A DNA stretch of 64,000 bases from Cristatella mucedo (taxonomy: Eukaryota > Bryozoa > Phylactolaemata > Cristatellidae), in assembly GCA_009760855.2 (NCBI GenBank), contig WPIO01000055.1, positions 124,001-188,000 of the forward strand, read 5' to 3'. The stretch's first letter is position 1. Every line of letters begins with the position of its first letter. The notes beneath the pieces were generated by a model that did no database searches, was not told the origin of the DNA, and saw only the letters and a list, made by a program, of their open reading frames with translations. The position numbers were made by a program, and so were the translations under genes. Shown piece by piece: positions 1 through 12,118 of the stretch.

Positions 1-312
1 GTTAACCTATACCTCGTACAAACCTCAAATCCTTTGGAGACCGTGCCTTTAGTTCGTGTGCTCCCGAAGCCTGGAACTCACTCCCGACTTGCCTCACGAC
101 ATCCCCTTACTTGACCACATTTAAAAAGAACTCATCAGCATACCTATTTAGGACAGCATTTAGTGGGTCCCTGTGATTCTTCCTTCAAGTGCTTATGTGT
201 GCTGGCACAGTGCATGCTGCCACTAACCACACTTGCATGCTGACCCTGTGCATGTCACCCCTATGTTATTCGTGATGTTTATTGAGCATGCTTGCAGTGT
301 TCCTAATAAAGC
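1..312 (+). mobile_element. LINE family A fragment, 3' part, cut by window edge
   Basis: The fragment starts inside the last codons of the reverse transcriptase ORF, in the stretch family A copies translate as [20 protein letters not shown]. It runs through the family 3' UTR, recognisable by 'ttagtgggtccctgtgattc' and the repeated 'catgctgaccctgtgcatgt'. It lacks the terminal hairpin and ATT tail of better copies such as 48077-49306. It is a dead relic in an intron of PUS7 or upstream of it. Confidence 0.8.
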
Positions 313-519
313 TATCAAACTCTCAGCAGATATCAAAGACGAAGCACCTGAATTCCGAGCGAACGGTGAAGGTTGAATAACAGGGTCACCAATTAGCAGA
401 GAAAGTCTCCTAGCCCAGCCGAAGGCTTAGGAGTGTCCTATGAGTAGGAGTACTGTTGAATTGTCGTTAAGTTTGAGGAAATCTCCTGGCCTTTAACTCT
501 GAAGAGCCCTCTGGCCTAA

Positions 520-950
520 CTAAGCTGGTGGCATATTCGAGTATTCTATTAGCGTACGAACTAAAGGCACGGTCTCCAAATTATTGGAGTTCATGCGAGG
601 TATAGCTAAACGATTTGATTTGCCAAAGTATGTGGCACGATGCCTAGCCTGGTTAGGGTGTAGTTCTGATAGGTAGACTGGAGCCAGGGAATTAAGGGAA
701 CTAGTGAGTGACAGAACCTTGACTTCGATGTGCTGCTTGACTGGGAGCAACTGCAGGTCCACTAGAAGTGGTACGATGTGACAGCTGTGACGTTCATGAC
801 AGCCAAGCGTAGCTGCCGAGTTTTGCACCAATTGTAAGCGCCTGATTTCACATGAAGTAGGACAGAAGTGCATAGTAGAAGTAGGACAGCGGGTATAGGG
901 TCGAGAGTACTGGTGGTCTTCTTTAATTGAGTGATTATTTTTAGACAATA
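520..950 (-). mobile_element. LINE family A relic, C-terminal reverse transcriptase region
   Basis: A minus-strand frame of 142 codons still reads as the C-terminal part of a CR1/L2-like reverse transcriptase. Visible landmarks are [11 protein letters not shown], a degraded CHERHSCHIVPLL, VKVLSLT and APVYLSEL. Compared with the copies at 24.5 and 48.1 kb it has many substitutions and no 5' domain, so it is an old 5'-truncated insertion. Confidence 0.8.
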
Positions 951-1038
951 GTCCTTATGCTTCACTTGCTTATGCTTCGGCTCTTCGGCGATACGCAATC
1001 GCGTTTGCTGACGTATGTTCTTGTTTCGTGTGTTTCAG

Positions 1039-1101
1039 CTACCAAGACCAGCCCTTACGACTAGGTGATCTTCGAGGCAACCGGTTTGGCATTGTATTAA
1101 G
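1039..1101 (+). CDS. PUS7: PUS7 internal exon (63 bp, first in window)
   Basis: Acceptor 'tgtttcag' precedes the exon and donor 'gtgtgtgcc' follows. In the frame that carries one leading base, the exon reads [20 protein letters not shown] and ends with two bases of an Arg codon. The G at 5398 completes this codon, giving VLR then QVT. This fits the conserved LGELxGNxF segment just ahead of the NYYGMQRFG block. The exon is too short to appear as a long ORF and is supported by phase (2) plus homology. Confidence 0.9.
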
Positions 1102-4100
1102 GTGTGTGCCGTGTTTTTCTATATACTTTTGGTTGCTCTAAATGGGCTTGTGTGAAGCTAACCATACGTATTGATCTGTTTCTTAATCGATATGCAGGCT
1201 CGGAGCCTGTGCTTGCACGTAACGGTGTAATTGAATTGTTATTACTTTCCTTTCAGTTTTGGGGGTTGGTGTAATCATCAAGCATGACATGAAATTACTC
1301 GGCCTTGTTAGCACTGCCATATTCCGATGTTGTTTATAATGCTATGTAAGTTCGATTGGCTTATTTGTTTATACATGCATTTGTGTAAACGAATAAGCCA
1401 ACCCGTCTGTATGTTTGCGTGTGTGCTTGCACTCGCGTGTTTGGCAGAGCTGCAGGCCCAATCATCTGACTAGGCAGTATTTCAGGTAGGTTATTACAGA
1501 GCAAAACAATGAAGGGATCTAAAAGTGAGTGGCGAACCTTGAAACGGATGTGCTACTTAAGTGGGAGCCATTGAAGGTCGGTGAGAAGTGGGCTAATGTA
1601 GCCTCTGCAGCATTCGTGAGAGACAACCTGGCTGCAGTGTTTTGCCCCATAACTAAACCCCTAATTGCCTAAGTTGGAAGACTTGCGAGTAGTGAGGTAC
1701 AGAAGTCGAGAAAGGATGTCACAAATGCATGAACAGTGTAGATTTGTCAACCTTATCTTAGCTAAATAGAGGTGTCAGCCCAGTCAGAACTTGGGTGTTG
1801 CATCCCTGTCTAAGCAGGCCCGAATTTGTGCACTGCTACGTAGCTGAAAGTAGGCAGATTTGACTGTGGGGTTAATGTGGTCCTCGAGTGAAAGATCACT
1901 TTGAAGCAGGACAACCAGATTGTGTGCAGATGCTACATGAGAAGCTGTACGTGGGAGCACATATTTTCAGGGTTGGGTTTTCTATTTGCCGACTGTTACC
2001 AGGTTCGCCCATTACTTGTAAACAGGTTTTATCGGCATTTAATTTTAAGAAATTGTGTTTGCCGTCCAAGTGCAAATATCAGTAATTCAGCCGCAAGGGA
2101 CCAGAAAACTTGACTTGCTAGTTGCTAGGATGGGATCAACGCTTGCTTGCACTTATGTGTCATCTGCGTAGAAATAAAAACCTATATTGTGCTGTTCGAC
2201 GCCATTAGTAAGAGGGCGAGTATAAATTGTGAAAAAATGTAGACCAAGCTCTGAGTCCTGGTCTGTCCTCGTATTTTAGAGGTGATTTTTGATGATTTTT
2301 TCTTTCGATGTTAATGCTCTGTAGTCTCCCTCTGAGATAGGACCTAGACCATTGCTGTACTGCTACCGTGCAGATCAGGCAAGATTATTTACAGTTTCGG
2401 GTATTGACTTGGTAGTTGCCATGTTAGTACTCATTAGTGATCATGCTGGAGAAACAAACCTTTCATGACCTTTGGCAGTTTTTGCCTCTCATCTATATCC
2501 ATCACGAGGCTTAGTCTTTCGAGAATAGATTTTCAGGGTAGCTTAGCATGTGATGTGCTAAAATCATGCTTTGCAAGCAAACTTTTGGTGTGCTTTACAA
2601 GTCAGTTTAACGTCGTGGTTTGAAAGGCTGGTGTGCAGCTAAAGACAGTCATTGCCAATACCCCGAAGACGTTTTGGGCAGCTTCAAGGCTCTGCACCAG
2701 GGCTTAGCTGTAAGTTAACCACGTTTTACATGGTTAAAGGTAGGCAGGCAAGTATTTTCAACTTACAAAGCCAGTTCTTGCATGCTCGAGGAAGCCAACC
2801 GTGGACAGAAAATGAGAATACTCTGGTGTTTTGTGGCATCTTCTTGGTTTCCGCGTTATGAATCTCTAAATTGACAATTGATGAAATGGAATAACTGCAC
2901 TCCACTCTAATTAAGCGAAAACCGACCAGAAATCAGCAGGGATGAAGTTCAAATTTTAAGTGAATCTACCAAAAATTCACAGGAAATCAGCTGCCACCCA
3001 GGCCAAAATCCGATTTCAAGAGCTCCGAAGTCAATTGCAGTGGATTGCAAGCAAATTCGCGTGTGCACAACGGCGTAAAATTTGTAAGTACGCAAGATCG
3101 ATAGTGAATTTTAATATGCAATCCAAATAGGAGCTTTACAAAGCCGATTTCCTGTCATTTAGCTATAGGTTCGAGTGGATTGGATAGCGTCTTTGTAGCC
3201 CAATTGCAATGAATGCATGAGCTCAACGACATCTACTCTCCGACTGCCGACTATGGCACATCTCAGCGGTCCTGAACTGCTACTTCTATGCTACACACTA
3301 CCTCAACTGCTCTCCTAACTCTGCTATGCTTCCCACTTTCTCTTTGTTGCGTGAGACGAAGTCTGTTGGCTACCGAATGCGTGCCGAAAGCCGCTTAGGC
3401 TGTGAGTGCGCTATACAAAACTCTCCTGTGTAACACCTACATGGTCTTTATGACTTTGTGGAGTTACTGACGGAGATACATTAATGGCATGAAATTTGGT
3501 GGGTACATTGTAACGACAATGTGCTACCATTTTCGCTCAAAATCCCAGCTTGGTGTTACCGATTCCTTATCGATTTTCACCTAATTAAAGTGGGTTGCTG
3601 TAAATCCTTGCACCAGTTCACTGTGGTATGGGTGTAACAAATGGTCGATTTTCACCTAATTAAAGTGGGTTGCTGTAAATCCTTGCACCAGTTCACTGTG
3701 GTATGGGTGTAACAAATGGTTCTCGTTGCTATTTGCACATTTTAGGGTCCTTAACTGCCTTGCTCTTTGTATTGCTGAATTCCGATGGAAATCGTTGATG
3801 CAAGCTATCTTCAACCTTACTTGGTGCTAATGTAACGTTACAGACAAGGTAACTGAAGATCCTGCGAACGACACTATTGCCTTGTTAGTCTTCTAGTCTG
3901 CCAAGGCAATAGTGCTATTCGTGTAAACAAAGTGACCAGAGGCTGTGTACCATGCGACTAAGCCCCGAAAGAAGTTGCATCTGGTGAGGCAAACCTTGGA
4001 TTACCGATGGGCTCCTCTCAAATCTTGGTTTACCGATCTAATGCTGTGAGATCCTTGGACATATCTGGCACAAAATACCACCCCGAAAGGTTAGAGTGCA

Positions 4101-7100
4101 TTAGAGAATGCGCGTGTGTTTATTTACTAACTAAAATAATAAATATATATTCTTAGTCTCAGGTCTTACCCCAGCAACTTTCAAAAAGGCCGTGGTTAGG
4201 CCATTGTTAAGAAGGTAATACTAGATCAGGAGAACTGGGAGATACTTCTGCCCAGTCTCCCAACTACCGGTCATATTAAAGACACTGGAACGAGTTGTGG
4301 CAGACTAGCTGAACTCTTATTTGTGATCTTTAAACCTAGAAAGTAAGGTTCAGTCAGGTTTTAGAGCTAATCACTCCGGCGAGTCTGCATTGCTGTGTAT
4401 AGTATAATGACTTTCTCAGGGATGCAGACTATATATAATCTCTGTGCTTGTTTTGCTATGTATAGTCTCTGTGCTTGTTTGGTACTATGTATCACCAAGT
4501 CCTCCTAGTGCCTCTCATCTCGCGTTGGCATTACTGGCACTGCACTGCAATGGTTTAGGTCCTGTCTGAGTGGGAGACTCCAGAGCATTGATCTCGGCAA
4601 GCAACGATCATCCAAGTAGCCTCTAAATTATGGAATACCCCAGGGCTCAGTACTTGGTCGTCTTCTGTTCACATTTATATTTGCCCTCAGCTGATATAAT
4701 CGCCAAGCACAATCTAGGCTTTAATTTGTATGCAGATGACACTCAACTGTATTGTATCAACATTAATCGTATCAGCATTAAACTGCAAGTCGTACAGTCA
4801 GGTCAGACTCGAACAATTGACCTCCAAGACTCTCGAAAAACCTCAAGGCAGCTACTATTGGCTGAATTCTCTGCATCCTAGACCCAAGACAGCCAACGTG
4901 TTTGAACGGAGACATATAGTTTTGGGCTGAGTGTGCCTTTGCCTTTCATTTAGACATTGCATATAACACCCTGAAGGAGCTGCAGCTCATGAAGTAGGCC
5001 ACTTGAAAGGGTGCACAAGCAGTATTTTCATGTTTGCGTTTGCGCATCGCCATACCTGTTAATTAAAAAGGGAGAGTGTGTACGCAGTAATTTAAATTTG
5101 GCATTAATAAGTCATTAGCAAAGTGAGCAATCTGTCCAAAGATTTTTAACATGCAGATATTCTACCAGCTCACTAGTTTAAAAAACTGGCTAATTTAACA
5201 GCCTCTTTTATATAGAGACAAGAGAGCTCTTGCGGCTCTCACCACTGCATGCAGTGGCAACAAAGGGCTGCCTGCCGGTGGATCGGTAATCTACCGCATC
5301 GTATTTCAAAGTGTTCCTTTCAGTAATGTAATGCGTGCCTATAGTTTTTCCCGAATTGTTTGCTTTTATCGCATGCCTCTCGTCCATTCTCGCCTAGGCA
5401 AGTGACGGCGAGCAAAGCCGCCGTGGCCCGAGCCATGGACTGCCTGAAGTGCACCGGCTTCGTCAACTACTACGGCATGCAGCGCTTCGGCACGGGCTCC
5501 GTGGCCACGCACGAAGTCGGCAAGAAGCTGTTGCGAGGCGACTACTCCGGCGCCGTCGACCTCGTCCTCGGGGAGCGAGCCGGCGACCGGCCCGCCGTCG
5601 CGGCTGCGCGGCGAATCTGGAGCACGACGGGCGACGGGCGGGCCACGCTGGCGGCGCTCCCACGCAGCAGCCCGCTCGAGCGGCGCCTGGCCGAGGGGCT
5701 GGTGCGGCACCGGTGCAGCGGCCGCGCCGCTGCCGCCGGATCCGCTGCTAGCGAGGGCGCGCAGCAGCAACAGCTGGAGCAGGATCGCTGGCGTCGGGCG
5801 CTGGAGTGCCTGCCTCGAGGCACTCGGCTCATGTACGCTCACAGCTATCAGAGCTACGTGTGGAACCGCATCGCCTCGAGGCGCATCCGCGAGCGCGGTC
5901 TCAAGCCGGCAATCGGGGACCTCGTCGTGAAAAGGAAGGGCTCAGCTCGCTCATCCGAGCAGCAGCAGCTGCTGCAGCAGCAGCAGCTTGGTAAGCCTGC
6001 GCGTAGCCGTCGCAAGGCCAGATCCTCTGTAGCAAGCGCGGCTTAGTGTTGGACCCTCCGCTGTCTATGCTTGTGGGGGGGTAGGGGTGGCAGTAGGGGG
6101 GCCTCGATTGCTCGGGTCCTTTATTAGACCCTCGTCGTCCTAGGGTGTTCGCTCAGGGTTTATGTGCTCGCACCACACGACCTAGGTCGTGGATTCGATT
6201 CTTGCAGCAGGCAATCCTCTATTGCTCACTTCGACCTTTTGGTCATTGCGATTAAGGCTCTTTTGCTGCCATATAAATGATTTTGTTAAATCGCCTTAGC
6301 TTTCACTCGGCTTTCGATTAGAGCGCTGGTATTCGTCCAAAGCTAGTTTTGGTCGATTTCCAGAACATACTGAACATCTTGATCGTTCAGGGGCCACTGT
6401 AAGAGATGGCAGCACATACTCACACTGTCAAGACTGCTATCGGTAGGGGTCTGGAATACACTATTCTTACTACATTTGGCTGGCTTTTTGTAATTCGATG
6501 GAGGTCTAGGTTGAGTCAAGCTTTTTCTTAGGCCCTATACAAATTCATTAGATGTGTGTGTGTGTGTGTGTGTATAATTTGTAAAGCTTCCTGAGAGAAC
6601 TTGATCTCTATATGGTCACTTCACATGTATGTTGGGCTCGAGCCTGCGACTGTAGTGGTTACGATCTTGTCTTCTTGTAGAATTCTAAGCACCAATGTCA
6701 GCCAGGCTCCTCCCTAGGCCACCTGCGGCTGCAAAAACAATCTGACCTTATCTGAGAGTGATAGCCTCGTTTACGTAGCAGCAGTAGAACAGTGCCACCT
6801 ATCACCACCACCACCACCCCCCCCCACTTGCTCCGAGTAATTATGTTATATCGCCTTGTGTACGACTCGAATGCTATGAACTGGTAAGGAAAGTGCAAGC
6901 ACTGAAATACTGAAATAGGATCCCGAAGTCTTACATAGTTTTCGAATTTCGTGTTTTCTACCTCGTCATGGCCTTGTCAATTTTTGTCGAAGCTGTTTAG
7001 GTGTCGTCTTCTTTGTGCCATGTGTCTTTATTTGCGCCAACTTTTTGTCATTGCAGAGTTGTGCTGGCGTCAATAATAAAAATATACTTGAATAAAGCGC

Positions 7101-10100
7101 CCTCAGAGAACTCGATCTCTTTCTAGTAGCTTTACATTTAGTTTTCTTTATCGAACCGTCAAAATTAGTAGCTTCTCAGATTATCGCTGACACTCTTTTC
7201 GACTGCAGAGCTCGCGAACAATGTGCACCCCAGTCCCAATCGAGGTGCATGCTCTAATCTGTTTGTCGAATATAAATGTGCATGAAGCACGAAGACGATG
7301 AGCAGAGTGCAGTTGCATCAGCCACGGCCACATGTTACGTGTTTCTTACTGGTGTCGTGTGCTAGTCCTGTTCTGTTTGCTTTATATTAAATTGGGCAGT
7401 CTGTGAGACACAGTCAACAAAGTTCAGATCTCTTAACTCGCCATACGTTCACCTGCAGACATTAGGATGTGGTGAGCAATTATGCCCTTACGAAGATAGC
7501 CGGAAATACACTGTGATAGTAACTATAACAACTACAAACTATGAAATGGTGGTGCTTGCAGCACCAGGAAGCGAGCGTGGGAAACTCGGGCTTCGAAACG
7601 AGGTTACGCAACTACTGTGATCGCTCAGCCAGTCTTCGTTAGGTATAAACCCTCGTTCCACTTTCCAGGATGGTGTCAGCGTTACACTTTGACTCACCAC
7701 GCTTTGGTCGTAAGCTAGTTGGTTTTCATAGGTAATCGACTGCTCAGCTAGCCAAGCTTGGCTAGCTGCGCCTCCTACATGCCCACTTATGTGCATGCCG
7801 TTACCGAAGGTGAGAATATGGGACGAGTGGCCTGCTGTGAGACTTCAGCCCTAATGGATGCAAAGATAATTGTTGACAGATAATGCCAGTAGCTTGCTAC
7901 GTTGCTGTTAACACCACACACCGTTATAAGTGGGTCATGCTTGCTGAACGGCTGCTGAGCCAGTGTCGGCTGAGCTAAGCCCTCTTCGGGCACTCCCTCC
8001 GGTAGCAAAGTCCCCGTGTGTCGTCTGTGCCTGCTTTGCTAACTTTCCTGCTTTCCTTGGCTCGTTAGACGACCACGGAAGCGGCAAGTGGAATGTGGAG
8101 CTACTCGAGCGAGGCGACCAGCTCGGCGAGTACAGTATCTACGACGTGTGCCTGCCTCTACCCGGATACGACATCGTCTACCCGCATAAGGAAGGTGAGC
8201 TGATCTCTGCTAGCCAGCTCACCCCTCACGTCCAGGCCACTGTCAACTCACCTAGTGCCTTTTCATACCGACACTGCCTAGAGATTCCTGCTTTTTAGTT
8301 AGATGCTTCGGGTTTGTGATGGTCATGTGGATGTGAGCACAATTAATCGTGTGTGTGCGAGTATGATTGATGTCCATGGAATAGGATATCACTTTTATGC
8401 TGACGATACTTAGCCGTGTTTGTCATTCAAACTGTCAGAACTTGCTGCAGCAACTGATAACCTGAATGCTTGCCTTGCCGACATTCGATCCGGGATGTCG
8501 GAAAATTTCCTGAAACTAAACGACGATAAAACCGAACTGCTGCTCATAGGACACCCTAGGCGTGTGGCTGGATTAGAAGGCTTTGCTGTTCTAGTAGGTG
8601 ATGCTGTTTTGCGACCATCATCACACGCTCGAAATTTAGTTGTCGTTTTCGACAGCTGTCTAAAATTTTAAAAGCTTCATTCAGATGACTGCTTCTACAG
8701 CTAGCCATCACGTCTGATCCCTATCTAAGATTAGGAGCTGTCTTTCACGACGGCTTGTAAAAATATTTAGCCCAGCTCCTTATTTCTGTCTCGGCTTGAT
8801 TATTGAAATATGAATATGGCTGCAAGGCTAGTTTGCAAATCCCAGAGGTTTGACCACGTGTCTCCTTTGCTAAAAGAGCTAGGGTGGCTGCCGGTTGATC
8901 AACAGATGCAGAGCAAAGTTCTTATGCTAACCCACAAGGCCCGTCACGGCTTGGCTCCTTCATGCCTAGCTGAACTGCTGCACCAGTTCCAGCCTTTTCG
9001 TGCCCTCAGGCCCTCTATGGACTAGAAATTAGCTGTTCCAGCCCTCTGCTTAAAGATCGTTTGTAACAGAAGCTTTAGCTCTGCATGTCGTAGACTGTGG
9101 AACTCGCTTACACGATTCTTACGTAAGGACAGCTACTCTCCTGCTGCCGACTATGGCACATCCTACATCTCTATTCGGCACCTCTTAGCCCGGATATTGC
9201 CATCGGTGGTTTCGAGTGCTGTTGAAAAGTCAAGGCATGCTGGTCCGTCCTGTTATCTATTCCATTCGATTTATTCTTCGCCCCAGTGAACTTGTCCACA
9301 TTTGTTCTTTTGTGCTTTGCGTGCTCACCTCTGTATTATATATGTGACCCTGGTGTGTCGTCTTCTGTGCATGCTGGCATACTTGTTTTCTTTCTCCAGC
9401 TACGCATGATAGTTGATAATGTGCCTTTGACAATGTGACTATCGATTCTCTTGCAACAAGTTCAAAGCACTATAATAGAGATATAGTTCTCTTATGGCCT
9501 TAACCAAACGGTCTATCGTGGTTGTTATTTTTTTTGTGTCGCTGTGACTGGGACTGGCGTTAGTAACACTAAGAAGTAGATGTTGCTACTGCATTTGCTA
9601 ATCACTTTTCTAACTAGCTACACGATTCTCAAGTTTAGACTATGGTTACTCCATGACCAGTGCTAACTGCCCATGCCATCTGCCCTAGACACTCAGTCCT
9701 TCATCTAGATGTTTAAATCTAAGAACTCTAGCCAGTTGGTAATTTTTATAACAGGACTATGGTGGCACCCCTTCACTAGTGTCTCTTGTAAACGTTACAA
9801 CAGCTACATTGCACTACCTCTTTTCTATGTGCACTAGCTCTTCATCAAGTTGCACATCCTCCTCAAGTCTTCATAATCTTGCTCCGGTCTACTTGCTCGA
9901 AATATCTAATTATCTAGCTTCTCTTTTTATCTATTCAAATCGAGTTGTTTTGCATTACTCATAATCAACCACAGCTCCTTTGGAGACCGTGCCGTAAGTT
10001 TCTATGCACCTTTCTAGCCGTCCTGAGCTACTACTTCCATCTTAACCTCTACCTCAACTGCTCTCCTGACTCAGCTATGCTTACCACTTTCTCTTTGTTG

Positions 10101-12030
10101 TGTGAGACGAAGTCTGTCGGCCACCGAATTCGTAATGAAAGCTGCTTAGGCTGTGAGTGCGCTATACCAAACTCACCAGCGTAACACCCACGTGGTCTTT
10201 GTGGAGTTACAGAGATACACTACATTACATTATTATCGTACCACCTGCCTTTCGGAATCCAACAGTCTACAAATACCCCGTACAAACCTCAAATCCTTTG
10301 GAGACCGTGCATTTAGTTCGTATGCTCCCAAAGCCTGTAACTCCCTCCCGACCTGCGTCAGAACATCCCCTGACCTGACCACATTTAAAAAGAATTTAAA
10401 AACACCAATTTAGGACAGCATTTGGTGGGTCCCTGTGATTCGTCCTTGATGTGCTTGTGTGTGCTGACACTGTGCATGGTGCCACTAACCACATTTGCAT
10501 GCTGACCCTGTGCATGTCACCCCTAACCATATTATTCATTTTGTTTGTTTATCAAGCATGATATTACTCACCATTCAATTGCATTTCCCTTTGCAGCAAA
10601 TGTAAAGAGCCCAGAGAGAGATTGAGTTCTCTGAGGGCGCTTTGTCAAGTGCATTATTATTATTATTATTATTGTTATTATTATTGCAAGCACCCAGTGC
10701 TGCATTTGCATGCATCAGACGGCTCTGCGGTGGCTTCATCGGTGCAGCTTCTGCCTAACCGCAAGCCAGTCAGCTGATGTATGCGCCTCAGCTGACTGGC
10801 AGGGCAGCATCCATAACAACCAGGCTCGAGCAGCAGAGCCCTTTCAGTTGCTCAGGGTGTAACTGAGAGCGTGGGCCAGTGGGGGGACCTATGACCAATG
10901 ACCCTGCAAGATCAAATTGTATTTTGATGGCGGTCTGTGTGTGATCACTGATTTTGTTGACGTTTTGTAGTCAAAGGCTGGTATGAAGAGATTCTCAAAG
11001 AGGACGACCTGACGTTTGACAGCTTCCGTAGTAAATCGAAGTACGCAGCCCGCTATCGTTTATCGACTGCATGATTGCAATTGTGCTTTTGTGTGCACTG
11101 CTCTGCATGTGTTCCTTTATCGAAAGGAGTGCCCTGGCTTTGACTGGCCTCGGCTCGCCGATGCTGTTTGCAGGGATTACTCTTTGCCGGGGTCGTACAG
11201 AATGCTGATAGTGAAGCCAATCGACCTGACCTGGCAGCTTCGCCGGTACGACGATCCAAACGAGCCTTTGATCGAAAGCGACCTCGACCGGCTTGCTGGC
11301 AGGCGGCTCGTGGTTCAGGGTGAGAATTGCCACCCAATTGCCCTACATCTGCTGGAGCTGACCCTCAAGACTTTGTTGACCTTGCTTGTGCCACTGTGCC
11401 GCTGCTAGTCCTCTGTTAGAAGTCGAGCACCTCTCTTGTGCCACTGGCTGCGCAAGGGCTGACTGGCAGCTTTTGAAAACTTTGCTGCTGCCACCGTGTC
11501 ATTCCACCACGGCACCTGAGCGTGGCTGAGAACCAGGTAGAGCCAGCAAAGGTCAAACTAATTGTGCTGCTGCTTCTTGTATAGAACAGAGCTCTCAAGC
11601 AAGCATCCGTTTACCGAAGCTCCAGAACTGCAACTTGCATCTTCTGTCATGTTGTTCATCAAGTCGCTGGGCATTTTGTTTATATATTCCTCGCAGTGGC
11701 AGTTAAAGCAACCTCGACCTCATTGGGCCAACTCCTCTGAGCAGATGCTATAGCAGACACCGATTGTCGTTCTGTGTTTTTTCAACGTTGGCTGCCTCTG
11801 CAGAAGACTGACCTTCTGCTTAAACCGATGAGCAGTTAGTGCCGAAACCCCTATCCGACTCCCAAGGCTCGATCCCCATCCTCGAGATATGCCCTTCATT
11901 TGTTCACCGACACCGGCTGCTGAAGGAAGGTGCTGCTTGTTTGCCACACGAGAGCCTTCCCTCGCTGTTTGCTTGGCTGCCTCAAGAGTCATTGTATTCC
12001 TGCCGTTCCATCCTGAGAGCACGGTGTTTG

Positions 12031-12118
<88 letters not shown>

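Noticed and set aside
340-405. Possible upstream PUS7 exon ('ctctcag' acceptor, reading ISKTKHLNSERTVK)
   Set aside because: The end does not give the phase and sequence expected before [11 protein letters not shown], and similarity to the ITAQRLAHLNK segment is too weak.
5366-5842. Minus-strand frame opposite the PUS7 exon
   Set aside because: Shadow of a GC-rich coding exon whose plus frame carries NYYGMQRFG and other PUS7 motifs.
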